Assembly: GCF_030676955.1 (NCBI RefSeq)
Contig: NZ_JAUUUU010000002.1
Coordinates: 372,001 to 436,000 of the forward strand
Reading direction: 5' to 3'
Source of the DNA: Porticoccus litoralis
GTDB lineage: Bacteria; Pseudomonadota; Gammaproteobacteria; Pseudomonadales; Porticoccaceae
Length of the DNA stretch: 64,000 bases
Positions within the stretch are counted from its first letter, which is position 1; every line of letters starts with the position of its first letter. The translations under genes were made by a program, and so were the position numbers. This document shows positions 17,067 through 26,342 of the stretch, piece after piece. Below the pieces are notes generated by a model. It saw nothing but the letters and a program-made list of their open reading frames with translations. It had not been told where the DNA came from and did not search any database.

Positions 17067-17495
17067 ATGAAAAGTCCCCGGCAAAAACGCCGCCTGGTTG
17101 CAGAAATTAATGTGGTGCCTTACATCGATGTGATGCTGGTACTGCTGATTGTCTTCATGGTCACCGCACCGCTGCTGATGCAGGGAGTTAAGGTGGAGTT
17201 GCCCCAAGCGCCCTCCGCCCCTCTGGAAGATAAAGACCTGGAGCCGCTGATCGTCTCCGTCAAAGCAGACGGCACTTATTACCTGGATCTGGGCAATGGC
17301 CAGAATGAGCAACAATCCCTGGATGTGATTGTCGACAAGGTCAAAAAGGTGATGGGTGTGCAGCCCAAGACACCGGTACTGGTCTGGGGGGATAAAGCCG
17401 TGGATTACGGCACGGTGGTGCAACTCATGAGCCAGCTGCAGGGAGCCGGGGCACCTTCGGTCGGGTTGGTGACAGAGCCGCCTGGAAGAAACTGA
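17067..17495 (+). CDS. tolR: Tol-Pal proton channel subunit TolR
   Basis: Second subunit of the TolQR motor. The protein has 142 residues: a short cytoplasmic start, one membrane segment at about 17-37 with the proton-carrying aspartate in NVVPYIDVMLVLLIVFMVTA, and a periplasmic peptidoglycan-binding domain. I use the ATG at 17067; a TTG six bases earlier overlaps the tolQ stop and is less likely. It ends five bases before tolA. Confidence 0.95.
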   Translation: MKSPRQKRRLVAEINVVPYIDVMLVLLIVFMVTAPLLMQGVKVELPQAPSAPLEDKDLEPLIVSVKADGTYYLDLGNGQNEQQSLDVIVDKVKKVMGVQPKTPVLVWGDKAVDYGTVVQLMSQLQGAGAPSVGLVTEPPGRN

Positions 17496-17500
17496 CCACT

Positions 17501-18220
17501 GTGTTTTCGGGCAAAGTCTCCACATATACAGTCGCCATTCTGGTCAGCCTGCTGTTGCATGCTGGCGTGGTGATGCTCATGGTCTGGCATTGGGAGTCGG
17601 AACATATACAGCGCAAAGTGGCGCCGCCCAAGTATGTGCAGGCTAAGTTGATGACGTTGCAGCAAAAGGCCAAGCCGCAGCCTAAGCCTGTCGCCAAGCC
17701 CAAACCGAAGCCCAAGCCGGTAGCGAAACCTGCGCCAAAACCGAAACCCAAGCCGGCACCAAAACCGGCACCGAAACCAGCGCCGAAGCCCAAGCCAGTG
17801 CCGAAACCGGAACCCAAGCCGGCACCAAAACCGGAGCCGGATAAAAAGCAGTTGCAACAGCAACTGGCCAGCGCGCTGGCAGAGGAAGAAGAGTTTCTGG
17901 CCGCATCGAATGAAGAAGAGATTGCGGCCAGTTACCATGACTATATTTTTGAACGTATTGCGGCAAACTGGAGCCGACCACCGAGCGCCCGTCGAGAGAT
18001 GGAGGTTGAGTTGCTGGTACAACTGGTGCCCACCGGCCAGGTCATCAGCGTCAGTGTGGTACGTTCCAGTGGCAATTCCGCGTTTGACCGCTCTGCCGAG
18101 CAGGCGGTACATAAAGTGGGCCGTTTTGAGAAGTTGAAAGAAATAGAGAATCCCAGGGTGTTCGACAAGTATTTTCGTCGGTTGACGCTGGTATTCAGAC
18201 CAGATGATTTGAGGTTATAA
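17501..18220 (+). CDS. tolA: TolA with a short proline/lysine-rich linker
   Basis: Periplasm-spanning protein that transmits TolQR motor force to Pal. The protein has 239 residues, well short of the roughly 420 in E. coli. There is a membrane anchor at about 10-30, then a linker at about 55-118 made almost only of KP, AP and EP pairs, and a globular C-terminal domain at about 140-239 (ELLVQLVPTGQVISVSVVRS). The usual long alanine/lysine helix is replaced by this stiff linker. GTG start at 17501. Confidence 0.92.
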   Translation: MFSGKVSTYTVAILVSLLLHAGVVMLMVWHWESEHIQRKVAPPKYVQAKLMTLQQKAKPQPKPVAKPKPKPKPVAKPAPKPKPKPAPKPAPKPAPKPKPVPKPEPKPAPKPEPDKKQLQQQLASALAEEEEFLAASNEEEIAASYHDYIFERIAANWSRPPSARREMEVELLVQLVPTGQVISVSVVRSSGNSAFDRSAEQAVHKVGRFEKLKEIENPRVFDKYFRRLTLVFRPDDLRL

Positions 18221-18223
18221 CCT

Positions 18224-19513
18224 GTGAGCAAAAAATTAGGGTTGGTTCTTTCCCTTACATTGACCACGCTGTTTTGGCTGACACCGGCTGCGGCTGAGTT
18301 CACCATTGAGATCACCCAGGGGGTGGATAACCCCACGCGTATTGCTATTCCTCCGATCACCCAGTCTGGGCGTGCATTGCCGGAGGATGTCAGCAACATT
18401 GTCTCCAATGACCTGCAGCGCAGCGGTCTCTTCAGCCCGATTCCGCGCCAGAATATGCTGTCATTTCCCGCCACTATTAAAGAGGTGTATTACCGGGATT
18501 GGCGCATACTCGGGAGCGAGTATCTGGTGGTGGGACAGGTGGTTGAAAACGCTGGTCGCTACAGGATTACCTTTAGCCTGGTTGAAATCACTGGCGGGCG
18601 CACGGTCTTTACCAAAGTGGTGGATGGAGGATCGACGCAGTTCAGGGACATGGCCCACTACATCAGCGATCAGGTGTATGAGGCCATCACCGGAATACCC
18701 GGCGCTTTTTCGACCCGGGTCGCTTATGTCACGGCCTATCCCAAGAACGGCAGCATGAATTTCCGCCTGATGGTGTCAGATGCAGACGGCCACAGGGAGC
18801 GTATGTTGCTGGAATCCCGCCAGCCGATCATGTCTCCTGCCTGGTCCCCGGATGCCAGTGAACTGGTTTATGTGTCATTTGAAACCGGCAGACCGGCCAT
18901 TTTCAGGCAGCGCCTGGCCACCGGCGCCCGCGAACAGCTCACTAACTTCAAAGGGCTGAATGGAGCACCTTCATGGTCCCCGGATGGCCGCAAGCTGGCT
19001 CTGGTCCTTTCCAAAGACGGAAATCCGGAAATTTACACTTTTGATTTGACTACTCGCCAGTTCAGCAGAGTAACCAGTCACTTCGCCATTGATACCGAAC
19101 CAAACTGGACGCCGGACGGAAAATCGCTGATTTTTACGTCGGATAGGGGGGGCACACCACAAATTTACAAACTGGCCATTGCAAGTGGACGGGTAGAACG
19201 CTTAACCTTTGCGGGGTCGTACAACGCCAGACCAAGACTTGCTCCTGATGGGCGTACTTTGGTCATGGTACACCGCGATAATGGTAACTTTCATATCGCA
19301 ACACAGGATCTGGTTACGGGCGACCTGCGAGTTTTAACACAAACGTATCTGGATGAGTCCCCAACCGTTGCCCCTAATGGTGCTATGCTTTTGTATGCCA
19401 CCAAACAAGGCGACAAGGGAGTACTGGCGGCTGTTTCACTGGATGCGGGTGTGAAATTTTTATTGCCAGCGAGGTTCGGAGATGTCCGAGAACCTGCCTG
19501 GTCACCCAAATAA
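18224..19513 (+). CDS. tolB: Tol-Pal beta-propeller protein TolB
   Basis: Periplasmic protein that binds Pal and mediates between TolA and Pal. The protein has 429 residues with a signal peptide (cut after about residue 24, PAAA|EFTIEI). An N-terminal domain reaches about residue 160, and a six-bladed propeller carries repeated motifs such as SWSPDGRKLALV and NWTPDGKSLIFTSDRGG. GTG start, three bases after the tolA stop. Confidence 0.97.
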   Translation: MSKKLGLVLSLTLTTLFWLTPAAAEFTIEITQGVDNPTRIAIPPITQSGRALPEDVSNIVSNDLQRSGLFSPIPRQNMLSFPATIKEVYYRDWRILGSEYLVVGQVVENAGRYRITFSLVEITGGRTVFTKVVDGGSTQFRDMAHYISDQVYEAITGIPGAFSTRVAYVTAYPKNGSMNFRLMVSDADGHRERMLLESRQPIMSPAWSPDASELVYVSFETGRPAIFRQRLATGAREQLTNFKGLNGAPSWSPDGRKLALVLSKDGNPEIYTFDLTTRQFSRVTSHFAIDTEPNWTPDGKSLIFTSDRGGTPQIYKLAIASGRVERLTFAGSYNARPRLAPDGRTLVMVHRDNGNFHIATQDLVTGDLRVLTQTYLDESPTVAPNGAMLLYATKQGDKGVLAAVSLDAGVKFLLPARFGDVREPAWSPK

Positions 19514-19544
19514 ACAAGCTTGTTTTTAGTTACAGGAGATTACA

Positions 19545-20051
19545 ATGAAGACACAACTGCTCAAATATGGCGCGATCATCTCTTTTATGGCAGCGCTGTT
19601 GTCGGGCTGTTCTACCACTGGTAGCGATGAAGACGCTTCTGCATCTACCACCATGCCGAGCCAATCCGTTACCACTGGTACAGTTAGCACACAGGACGTA
19701 AGTGGCACTACCTTGGGCACAGACAGTGCAGTAGCTCGTGTATTCTACTTCGAGTTCGATAAGGCAGTATTAAATGCCGAATCGCGCGCTGCATTGCGTC
19801 TGCACGCCGAGTGGCTGAAAGCCCACCCAGCGGTCAATATTCGTCTGGAAGGCCATGCGGACGAGCGCGGAACCCGCGAGTACAACATGGCACTGGGTGA
19901 ACGTCGTGCTAACTCTGTTCGTGATTTCCTGATCCAGGAAGGTGTGAACGCAGCAGTGATGGAAGTGATCAGCTACGGTGAAGAAAGCCCGGCTGCTATG
20001 GGCAGCAACGAAGCTTCATGGGCGCTGAACCGTCGTGTTGAAATGAAGTAA
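19545..20051 (+). CDS. pal: Peptidoglycan-associated lipoprotein Pal
   Basis: Outer-membrane lipoprotein that anchors the envelope to peptidoglycan. The protein has 168 residues. The lipobox LLSGC places the lipidated cysteine at residue 22. A serine/threonine-rich linker follows, then an OmpA-like domain from about residue 65 with RLEGHADERGTREYN, the diaminopimelate-binding signature. A strong AGGAGATTACA ribosome site precedes the ATG, fitting an abundant protein. Confidence 0.97.
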   Translation: MKTQLLKYGAIISFMAALLSGCSTTGSDEDASASTTMPSQSVTTGTVSTQDVSGTTLGTDSAVARVFYFEFDKAVLNAESRAALRLHAEWLKAHPAVNIRLEGHADERGTREYNMALGERRANSVRDFLIQEGVNAAVMEVISYGEESPAAMGSNEASWALNRRVEMK

Positions 20052-20071
20052 TAAGCTATCAGCTTTGTGAA

Positions 20072-20106
20072 GGGCGTCCGGTGTGCTTGTCACGCCGGAC
20101 GCTTTA
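20072..20106 (+). terminator. Stem-loop after pal
   Basis: Long stem GCGTCCGGTGTG / CACGCCGGACGC (one T-G pair) with a five-base loop, followed by TTTAAGTT. It is a probable partial terminator that sets the pal level above cpoB. Confidence 0.75.
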
Positions 20107-20204
20107 AGTTGTCAGGATTTTTCCTGAAAGTTTCAGCCCATAACAACTTCTGCACATTCTGCTTGTCCATATCAGGGTCTGCTTAACTCATCGGGGTATG
20201 ACTC

Positions 20205-20990
20205 ATGCGCGCTTTAATTGCCAGCACTCTCCTATTTGCCTGCATTCCTCTTACGCTCCAAGCTGCGGCTCCGGTGTCCGAAATTGGCAGTGAGTCCACC
20301 TATAACCCGCCCCCCATACCCGTTCCGGTACCTGTGACTCCGACACCACAGCCGGTTGCCCCAGCGGCGGTGGGTGACCCCCATTACCAGCTGCAGATGC
20401 TTCAGGATGAGGTGCGTACTCTACGGGGTATGGTCGAAGAGCTGAGCAATGATATTAAACAGCTTAAAGCCCGTCAGCTTGATGATTATATGGACCTGGA
20501 TCGCCGTCTCAGCGGAATGAGTGCCGGTGGAACAGAAACCCAAAACACGCCCACGGCCCATTCAGCTTCTACCACCACGTCGACAGCCACTTCGCCCGTT
20601 GTAAAGCCGACTCCGGCATCTGGGAACGAAGCGGCTGATTACACAGCCGCCTACAATGCGTTAAAAGCGGGTAAGACTGCAGAGGCCACGGCACTGTTCA
20701 AACAGCATGTTGAGAAGTATCCCAGTGGCACTTACACGGCCAATGCACACTATTGGCTTGGTGAAATTTACCTGTTGCAGAACAACCTGGAACAGGCCAG
20801 GCAATCGTTCAATACCGTTACTTCCAGTTACCCGGCACACCGTAAAGCGTCGGATGCCACGTTTAAGCTGGGGTTGGTTTACCACCTGATGGGTGATAAC
20901 ACGAAAGCGAAGTCCCTGCTTGAGAAAGCCGCTGCGGGCACTGATAACGCTGCCAAGTTGGCGCAGAGCTATCTCAGAGAAAATTTCTAG
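20205..20990 (+). CDS. cpoB: Cell division coordinator CpoB (YbgF)
   Basis: Periplasmic TolA partner that couples outer-membrane constriction with peptidoglycan synthesis. The protein has 261 residues: a signal peptide of about 20, a proline-rich stretch, a coiled coil near 63-95 (QLQMLQDEVRTLRGMVEEL), a serine/threonine linker, and TPR repeats from about 145 to the end (AHYWLGEIYLLQNNLEQA). It stands 153 bases after pal with the pal stem-loop between. Confidence 0.94.
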   Translation: MRALIASTLLFACIPLTLQAAAPVSEIGSESTYNPPPIPVPVPVTPTPQPVAPAAVGDPHYQLQMLQDEVRTLRGMVEELSNDIKQLKARQLDDYMDLDRRLSGMSAGGTETQNTPTAHSASTTTSTATSPVVKPTPASGNEAADYTAAYNALKAGKTAEATALFKQHVEKYPSGTYTANAHYWLGEIYLLQNNLEQARQSFNTVTSSYPAHRKASDATFKLGLVYHLMGDNTKAKSLLEKAAAGTDNAAKLAQSYLRENF

Positions 20991-21052
20991 CTGTAACCTG
21001 TTGCTGCTTTTTCCGTTAAACTGCGCGGTTTCTGCCGCGTAGTCGAGCTTTC

Positions 21053-21703
21053 ATGGAACAGACATCCCTAAAAATTACCGAGATATTTCACTCCCTGCAG
21101 GGTGAATCCTCTACCGTTGGCCTGCCAACCGTATTTGTGCGTCTGACCGGCTGTCCATTGCGCTGTCATTACTGCGATACGGAATACGCCTTTTACGGTG
21201 GTGAGCGCAAAACCCTGACGCAAATACTCGATGAGGTGGCAGTCTTTGCCACGCCCCGGGTTTGTGTCACCGGGGGTGAACCGTTGGCGCAGAAATCCTG
21301 TCTCGAACTTTTGACGGCACTTTGTGATCGCGGCTATGCCGTGTCACTGGAAACGGCTGGCGCGTTGTCTGTCGCAGACGTTGACCCTCGCGTCGTCAAG
21401 GTTATGGACCTGAAAACCCCCGCTTCCGGGGAAGCCCATCGCAATCTGTACGACAACCTTTCGTTATTACAAACTACCGACCAGATTAAATTTGTGATCT
21501 GTGATCGTCAGGATTACGAGTGGGCGAGATTAAAGCTGGACGAGCTGTCCCTGCCCGAGCGGGTAGGGGAAATCCTGTTCTCCCCGAGCCATGGTTCACT
21601 GCAGGCAAAAGAGTTGGCGGAGTGGATTCTGGAGGACAGGCTGCCGGTAAGATTTCAGTTACAACTGCATAAACTACTCTGGAACGATACCCCGGGGCAT
21701 TGA
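21053..21703 (+). CDS. queE: 7-carboxy-7-deazaguanine synthase
   Basis: Radical-SAM enzyme that makes 7-carboxy-7-deazaguanine, an early step of queuosine synthesis. The protein has 216 residues. The cluster motif is GCPLRCHYCDTEYAF, with three cysteines in C-x3-C-x2-C spacing. The substrate segment ITEIFHSLQGESSTVGLPTV starts the protein and CVTGGEPLAQ follows. It is three bases ahead of queC, and with queA and tgt at the other end of the window the pathway is well represented. Confidence 0.95.
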   Translation: MEQTSLKITEIFHSLQGESSTVGLPTVFVRLTGCPLRCHYCDTEYAFYGGERKTLTQILDEVAVFATPRVCVTGGEPLAQKSCLELLTALCDRGYAVSLETAGALSVADVDPRVVKVMDLKTPASGEAHRNLYDNLSLLQTTDQIKFVICDRQDYEWARLKLDELSLPERVGEILFSPSHGSLQAKELAEWILEDRLPVRFQLQLHKLLWNDTPGH

Positions 21704-21706
21704 TTA

Positions 21707-22396
21707 ATGAATGAAACAAATAGAAAAGCCGTTGTATTGGTGTCGGGGGGGTTAGATTCCACCACCGTGCTTGCCATGGCCCGTCAGCAGGGATTCCGTT
21801 GTTTTACCCTCAGTTTTGATTACGGCCAACGTGCCCATGCTGAATTGGCGGCTGCCCAGCGCTGTTCAGAGCAGTTGGGTGCAGAACAGCACAAGGTGGT
21901 TAAGCTGGATCTGCGAACCATTGGCGGCTCTGCGCTGACCGATGACAGCATTCTGGTGCCAGAAGAAGAAACTAGTGGTATCCCGGTCACCTATGTGCCC
22001 GCCCGCAACACAGTGTTCCTTTCCATCGCTCTCGGTTGGGCTGAGGTGCTGGAGGCCAGTGATATTTTTATTGGTGTGAATGCTGTGGATTACTCCGGCT
22101 ACCCGGACTGTCGGCCAGAATACATCCAGGCTTTTGAGAATATGGCCAATCTCGCTACCAAGGCGGGCGTTGAAGGTCGCTACTTGCGTATAAACAAACC
22201 GCTGATTGATCTGACCAAGGCAGAAATTATTCAACTGGGTATGCAAGCCGGTGTGGACTACTCACAAACCGTGTCCTGTTACCAGGCCACGGAAGCGGGA
22301 CTGGCCTGCGGAAAATGCGATAGTTGCCGGCTGCGCAAAATTGGTTTTGAACAGGCTGGGGTTGGAGATCCAACCCGTTATATTCTCTCGAAATAA
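21707..22396 (+). CDS. queC: 7-cyano-7-deazaguanine synthase
   Basis: ATP-dependent enzyme converting the QueE product to preQ0. The protein has 229 residues with PP-loop VLVSGGLDSTTVLAMA, the YVPARNTVFLSIAL segment, and a C-terminal zinc site built from CYQA and CGKCDSCRLRK. It forms an operon with queE, followed by tRNA-Lys. Confidence 0.96.
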   Translation: MNETNRKAVVLVSGGLDSTTVLAMARQQGFRCFTLSFDYGQRAHAELAAAQRCSEQLGAEQHKVVKLDLRTIGGSALTDDSILVPEEETSGIPVTYVPARNTVFLSIALGWAEVLEASDIFIGVNAVDYSGYPDCRPEYIQAFENMANLATKAGVEGRYLRINKPLIDLTKAEIIQLGMQAGVDYSQTVSCYQATEAGLACGKCDSCRLRKIGFEQAGVGDPTRYILSK

Positions 22397-22400
22397 ATAC

Positions 22401-22428
22401 TTGATTTTTGATTGCCCATAAGTAAGAT
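22401..22428 (+). promoter_or_regulatory. Promoter of tRNA-Lys
   Basis: TTGATT at 22401-22406 and TAAGAT at 22423-22428 with 16 bases between, then a GC-rich discriminator, 15 bases before the mature 5' end. Confidence 0.6.
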
Positions 22429-22443
22429 ATGCGCCTCTTCCAA

Positions 22444-22519
22444 GGGTCGTTAGCTCAGTTGGTAGAGCAGTTGGCTTTTAACCAATTGGTCGCTGGTTCG
22501 AATCCAGCACGACCCACCA
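22444..22519 (+). tRNA. tRNA-Lys (TTT)
   Basis: A 76-base tRNA starting GGGTCGTTAGCTCAGTTGG, with anticodon loop CTTTTAA (anticodon TTT), T arm CTGGTTCGAATCCAG and encoded CCA. The acceptor stem GGGTCGT / ACGACCC is perfect. Confidence 0.97.
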
Positions 22520-22524
22520 AATTT

Positions 22525-22555
22525 AAAAAGGCTGCCTAATTAGGCGGCCTTTTTT
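22525..22555 (+). terminator. Terminator of tRNA-Lys
   Basis: Stem AAGGCTGCC / GGCGGCCTT with one T-G pair, loop TAATTA and a run of T, directly after the tRNA. Confidence 0.85.
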
Positions 22556-22575
22556 ATGTCCGATAAGCAATGGAT

Positions 22576-22738
22576 TTATGCATGGAAGCGTTGTGCGACA
22601 ATCTCCGCCTTGCGTTTCAGGATAGAGGCCTTCCTTAAAAAGCAGTACTTCTTCTCGGTTAGGTGTGAATAAGCTTGGGCGAACGTCGGAGCTGGTACCC
22701 GGTGGAGACAAAGGCTTGGACATTGTCATTTAGACCAT
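22576..22738 (-). pseudogene. Possible decayed coding remnant
   Basis: No intact gene lies between tRNA-Lys and the antiporter. On the minus strand one frame without any start codon reads AQAYSHLTEKKYCFLRKAS and then ILKRKAEIVAQRFHA before a stop at 22576. It looks like the C-terminal end of a lost protein. The neighbouring frame is also open and has an ATG at 22729 but looks less natural. I do not recognise the parent family. Confidence 0.25.
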
Positions 22739-22802
22739 CCAAGCCATGTCTGTGCACAGTCATTTTCCGGTAAAGATATTGATCATTTTTGCCAGTGAGG
22801 CA

Positions 22803-23771
22803 CTAGCCGAATACGGTGGTGCCCAGGTAGACCATATAACCGATATAACAGGACAACAGCACCAACCCCTCAAGGCGGTTGATTCGCCCCGGTCCCCGGA
22901 AACCATAGCAGAATACAAACAACAGCAGTGTCAGGGCTGTCATCACCAGCAGGTCTCGGCTGAGGACTTCCGGCCCCACTGACATGGGATGAATGGCGCC
23001 AGCGATACCCACCACCGCCAGAGTATTAAAGATATTCGAGCCCAGCACATTACCCAGAGCAATATCGTGCTCACCCTTGCGGGTGGCTGCCAGCGATGAG
23101 GCCAGTTCCGGCAGAGATGTGCCAATGGCAATGATGGTCAGGCCGATGACAATATCACTGACACCCAGGCCCTGGGCAATTTCCACTGCACCCCAGACCA
23201 GCAATCTTGAGCTGGCAACCAGTAATACCAGCCCCAGAATCAACTGCCACACCGACTTTGACAACGCAACCGGGTGTGCGGCCAGCTCTTCAGCCACTTC
23301 ACTGCCCAGTACATCGGTTTTATTGCGAAGCCCCTGGCGAATAGTCCAACCCATGAGGCAGGCAAACAGTCCTAATAATATCCATGCGTCGGTTCTGGAA
23401 ACATGACCATCCCAGAGTTGGTAGGCCGCCAGTCCGGCAAGGGCAATAAGGATCGGCAGTTCCTTGCGCAACACCTGAGAGTGAACCGCAATGGGGCTTA
23501 TCAGTGCCGTCAGGCCAAGAATCAGTGCAATATTAGTGATGTTAGAGCCGTAGGCATTCCCCAGTGCAATGCCCGGGTTACCCTGGGAGGCGGCGAGGGC
23601 CGAGACCACCATCTCCGGTGCGGACGTACCAAAACCAACAATCACCATACCGATCAGCAGTGGTGGCATGCCGAAGTGGCCCGCCGTGCCAGCGGCGCCA
23701 TCGACAAACTGGTCGGCACTCCAGACCAGCACAATCAGCCCTGCGATAACGGCCAGTAATGGAATTAGCAT
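22803..23771 (-). CDS. Calcium/sodium antiporter (CaCA family)
   Basis: A 322-residue membrane protein of the YrbG type, with ten membrane segments in two inverted halves. The two alpha-repeats are visible: GFGTSAPEMVVSALAA with LGNAYGSNITNIALILG in the first half, and AIGTSLPELASSLAATRKG with LGNVLGSNIFNTLAVVG in the second. It likely exchanges calcium or another cation for sodium across the inner membrane. AGGACG precedes the ATG. Confidence 0.93.
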   Translation of the reverse strand: MLIPLLAVIAGLIVLVWSADQFVDGAAGTAGHFGMPPLLIGMVIVGFGTSAPEMVVSALAASQGNPGIALGNAYGSNITNIALILGLTALISPIAVHSQVLRKELPILIALAGLAAYQLWDGHVSRTDAWILLGLFACLMGWTIRQGLRNKTDVLGSEVAEELAAHPVALSKSVWQLILGLVLLVASSRLLVWGAVEIAQGLGVSDIVIGLTIIAIGTSLPELASSLAATRKGEHDIALGNVLGSNIFNTLAVVGIAGAIHPMSVGPEVLSRDLLVMTALTLLLFVFCYGFRGPGRINRLEGLVLLSCYIGYMVYLGTTVFG

Positions 23772-23952
23772 ACAACGTCCTGGGTACTCAACAATCGGGG
23801 TGACCTGAATGGGTCAGCATGATCATACCCATGGGTATAAATAGCAAGTCCGGAGCAGCAGAGAGCAGTCCTGCCATCCCGTTGAGTTGGCTTCTGCATC
23901 TGAAGGTATGAATGTTGCATCACTGATGGTATCTGTCAGCGGGAGAAAGACT

Positions 23953-25041
23953 ATGTTTTCAATCGATTACCTGAACGATGCTTTGACACCCTGGGTCATC
24001 GTGATAGTTGGCGTTGTGATCAGTGCTGTGGTCCTTTATATCCTGAAAAAGCTGATCATGCACCGCCTGCGCAAACTGACCAGTGAAACACGGTATATGC
24101 TGGACTCACTAATGGTTTATGCATTGTCCCTGCCGTTGACTGTGTTTGCCGTCGCCTGCCTGTTAATGGTTGTCGAGGCGCTGCTCAACTACACGGGATT
24201 ACTGGCAAATACGGGTCAGGCATACGGCGATACACTGATCAAAATACTGCTGATTATGGCCGTTATCCTGTTCGTCGACCGTATCACCATGGGGTTTATC
24301 GGCGAACAGGCTGAGCGGCATGAGAATTTCAAAAACAGTAAAACCATTCTCAAGGGCATCAGTCGGGGCATTATTATCTGTATCGGTGCCCTCGTGTTAC
24401 TGGGCACACTGGGCATCTCCGTCACGCCCATTGTGGCGTCTCTGGGGATTACGTCTCTGGCGGTAGCGCTGGCACTTCAACCCACGCTGGAAAACTTTTT
24501 TTCCGGCGTGCAAATGGTGATCGACAAGCCCATTCGTGTGGGAGACTTTATTGAAATCGAATCCGGGGAGCAGGGGTTTGTGGATAAAATTGGCTGGCGT
24601 TCCACCTGGATCAGGATGCTGCCCAACAACACCATCATTATGCCCAACAGTGAGCTGTCAAATTCCAAGATCATCAATTACTTCTACCCGGAAAAAGAGC
24701 TGTCGGTGCCGGTGGAAGTGGGAGTTCACTACAGTTCAGACCTGGAACATGTGGAGCGTGTGACCCTGGAGGTAGCGCGCGAGATTCTGGTCAGCCATGA
24801 ATGGGGCGTGGATGATTACGAGACCTTTGTGGTGTATACGGCGTTTGCAGATTCCAGCATCAACTTTACCGTGATGCTACGCGCCAAGGAGTACTTCAAT
24901 CGCTTCTGGGTAAAGTCGGCCTTTATCAAGGCATTGCACAAGCGTTATGCCGAGGAGGGCATTGTGATTCCCTACCCCATCCGTGCGCTCAACACCCGGC
25001 AGGAGTCGGCGACCTTTACTCCACCCGTAACAGATATCTGA
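23953..25041 (+). CDS. MscS-family mechanosensitive channel
   Basis: A 362-residue small-conductance mechanosensitive channel. Four or so membrane segments end with the pore helix region VTPIVASLGITSLAVALALQ, followed directly by the MscS signature LENFFSGVQMVIDKPIRVGDF. A cytoplasmic beta domain (GFVDKIGWRSTWIRMLPNNT) and a C-terminal alpha/beta domain come after. The ATG at 23953 is chosen because GGGAGAAAG precedes it; earlier in-frame starts lack one. It protects cells from osmotic down-shock. Confidence 0.93.
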   Translation: MFSIDYLNDALTPWVIVIVGVVISAVVLYILKKLIMHRLRKLTSETRYMLDSLMVYALSLPLTVFAVACLLMVVEALLNYTGLLANTGQAYGDTLIKILLIMAVILFVDRITMGFIGEQAERHENFKNSKTILKGISRGIIICIGALVLLGTLGISVTPIVASLGITSLAVALALQPTLENFFSGVQMVIDKPIRVGDFIEIESGEQGFVDKIGWRSTWIRMLPNNTIIMPNSELSNSKIINYFYPEKELSVPVEVGVHYSSDLEHVERVTLEVAREILVSHEWGVDDYETFVVYTAFADSSINFTVMLRAKEYFNRFWVKSAFIKALHKRYAEEGIVIPYPIRALNTRQESATFTPPVTDI

Positions 25042-25070
25042 CTCCGCGGCTGGTGTTGTTCCGCTAAAGG

Positions 25071-26267
25071 TTATTGGGTTGTCGGCAGACGCGTGAGCAG
25101 GCTGAACAGCAGACCGAACACCAAGGCAGCGGCACCGATACCGAATGCCTCACCGAGGGTGCCGCCGTAGGATAGCCACATTTTGGTCAGCCAAGGGCCA
25201 GCCACCTGAGCCAGCCCGTAAAGGGCCACCAAGGCCGCTGAAAGTTTGGGGCCCTGATGGGGTTGCAGTGCCCGCCCGATGCGCTGGGTTAGCAATACGG
25301 TACCGAGAAACGTGCCGCCCACCAGCAATCCGCAGCAGATAATCCCGAAAGTGCCGCCAATCAGCACTGCCGCCAACACGCCGCACAACTGCACCACAAA
25401 ATTCAATCGCAATGCTGGCAGGTCTCCCATGAGGGACCCCAGTGTATTCCAGACCCATGGGGAGGGAATGGTGGCCAACGCGACCAGCAGCCAGGAACCA
25501 TTGGTGAGCCAGTGCTCTGCTGTGAGGGTCAGGCTGGCCAGCAGTGGCAGAAAGGTCATCGGCAGAATGTAACCCAACCCGGCCCCAGCGTAAGAAAGGA
25601 ACAGTGGCAGGCTGGCACGATTAACCAGCCCTTTTGTGGGTCGTTCGGTGTGGTTTGCATCTTCACTGGTGACGGGAATTTCCAGTCCCAGTAACTGGCG
25701 GATTCCCCACCACACCAGCGGCAGCGAGAACAGTGCCGCCGGCCACCAGCGTCCCGGTCCGTGCAGCCAGTCCCGGCTGACACTGACAAGCGCACTGGAT
25801 AACAGCAGACCCACGCCAACTCCGAGATACACAAGACCACTGAGTGAAGCACGATTGCGTGTTACCAGCCATTCCAGAATCAGCGCTGGCACCTGAACAA
25901 ACACCACGCCGTTGGCAATACCGTTGAGGCAGCGGGTAATACTCAATGCTGAAGGGTCCACCAGTTGTGTTTGCGCCAGAGTTGTCAGCACGTGGGTCCA
26001 GAGAGCGAGCGGTAACAGCACACGAATATGGGGAATGCTATGCCAGCGAATGGCCAGTAGAGCCCCCAGCAGATAGCCAAGGTAGTTCCATGTGGCCACG
26101 GCTGCACCCTGTTGCGGCGTCAGCATACCGTCGCCGATAAAGTAGGGCAGCAGGGGGGTATAGATAAACCGTCCCAGCGTGTGCACCACCAGCAACAGAG
26201 CTGCGCCCGCCAGCAGGATATAAAACTCCTTGGGCGGGAATCCTGGATGATGTTGTGGGTCGTGCAT
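25071..26267 (-). CDS. YbfB/YjiJ-family MFS transporter
   Basis: A 398-residue protein with twelve predicted membrane segments. The first segment leads into GRFIYTPLLPYF, typical of the YbfB/YjiJ branch of the major facilitator superfamily, and an ATWNYLGYLLGALLA segment follows. The substrate is unknown. It converges with the mscS gene. Confidence 0.85.
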   Translation of the reverse strand: MHDPQHHPGFPPKEFYILLAGAALLLVVHTLGRFIYTPLLPYFIGDGMLTPQQGAAVATWNYLGYLLGALLAIRWHSIPHIRVLLPLALWTHVLTTLAQTQLVDPSALSITRCLNGIANGVVFVQVPALILEWLVTRNRASLSGLVYLGVGVGLLLSSALVSVSRDWLHGPGRWWPAALFSLPLVWWGIRQLLGLEIPVTSEDANHTERPTKGLVNRASLPLFLSYAGAGLGYILPMTFLPLLASLTLTAEHWLTNGSWLLVALATIPSPWVWNTLGSLMGDLPALRLNFVVQLCGVLAAVLIGGTFGIICCGLLVGGTFLGTVLLTQRIGRALQPHQGPKLSAALVALYGLAQVAGPWLTKMWLSYGGTLGEAFGIGAAALVFGLLFSLLTRLPTTQ

Positions 26268-26342
26268 GTTGTGCCTTACCGTAGGGCTTGCCCGGCAGGT
26301 AGTGACCGGAAGAAGGGTTTCATTACCAGGGCTGTCAAAAGA

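Noticed and set aside
21001..21052. Possible preQ1 riboswitch ahead of queE-queC
   Set aside because: The leader is short, and I see no H-type pseudoknot pattern or characteristic loop.
22746..22982. Short plus-strand frame overlapping the end of the antiporter gene
   Set aside because: Antisense to conserved membrane-segment codons and no ribosome site.
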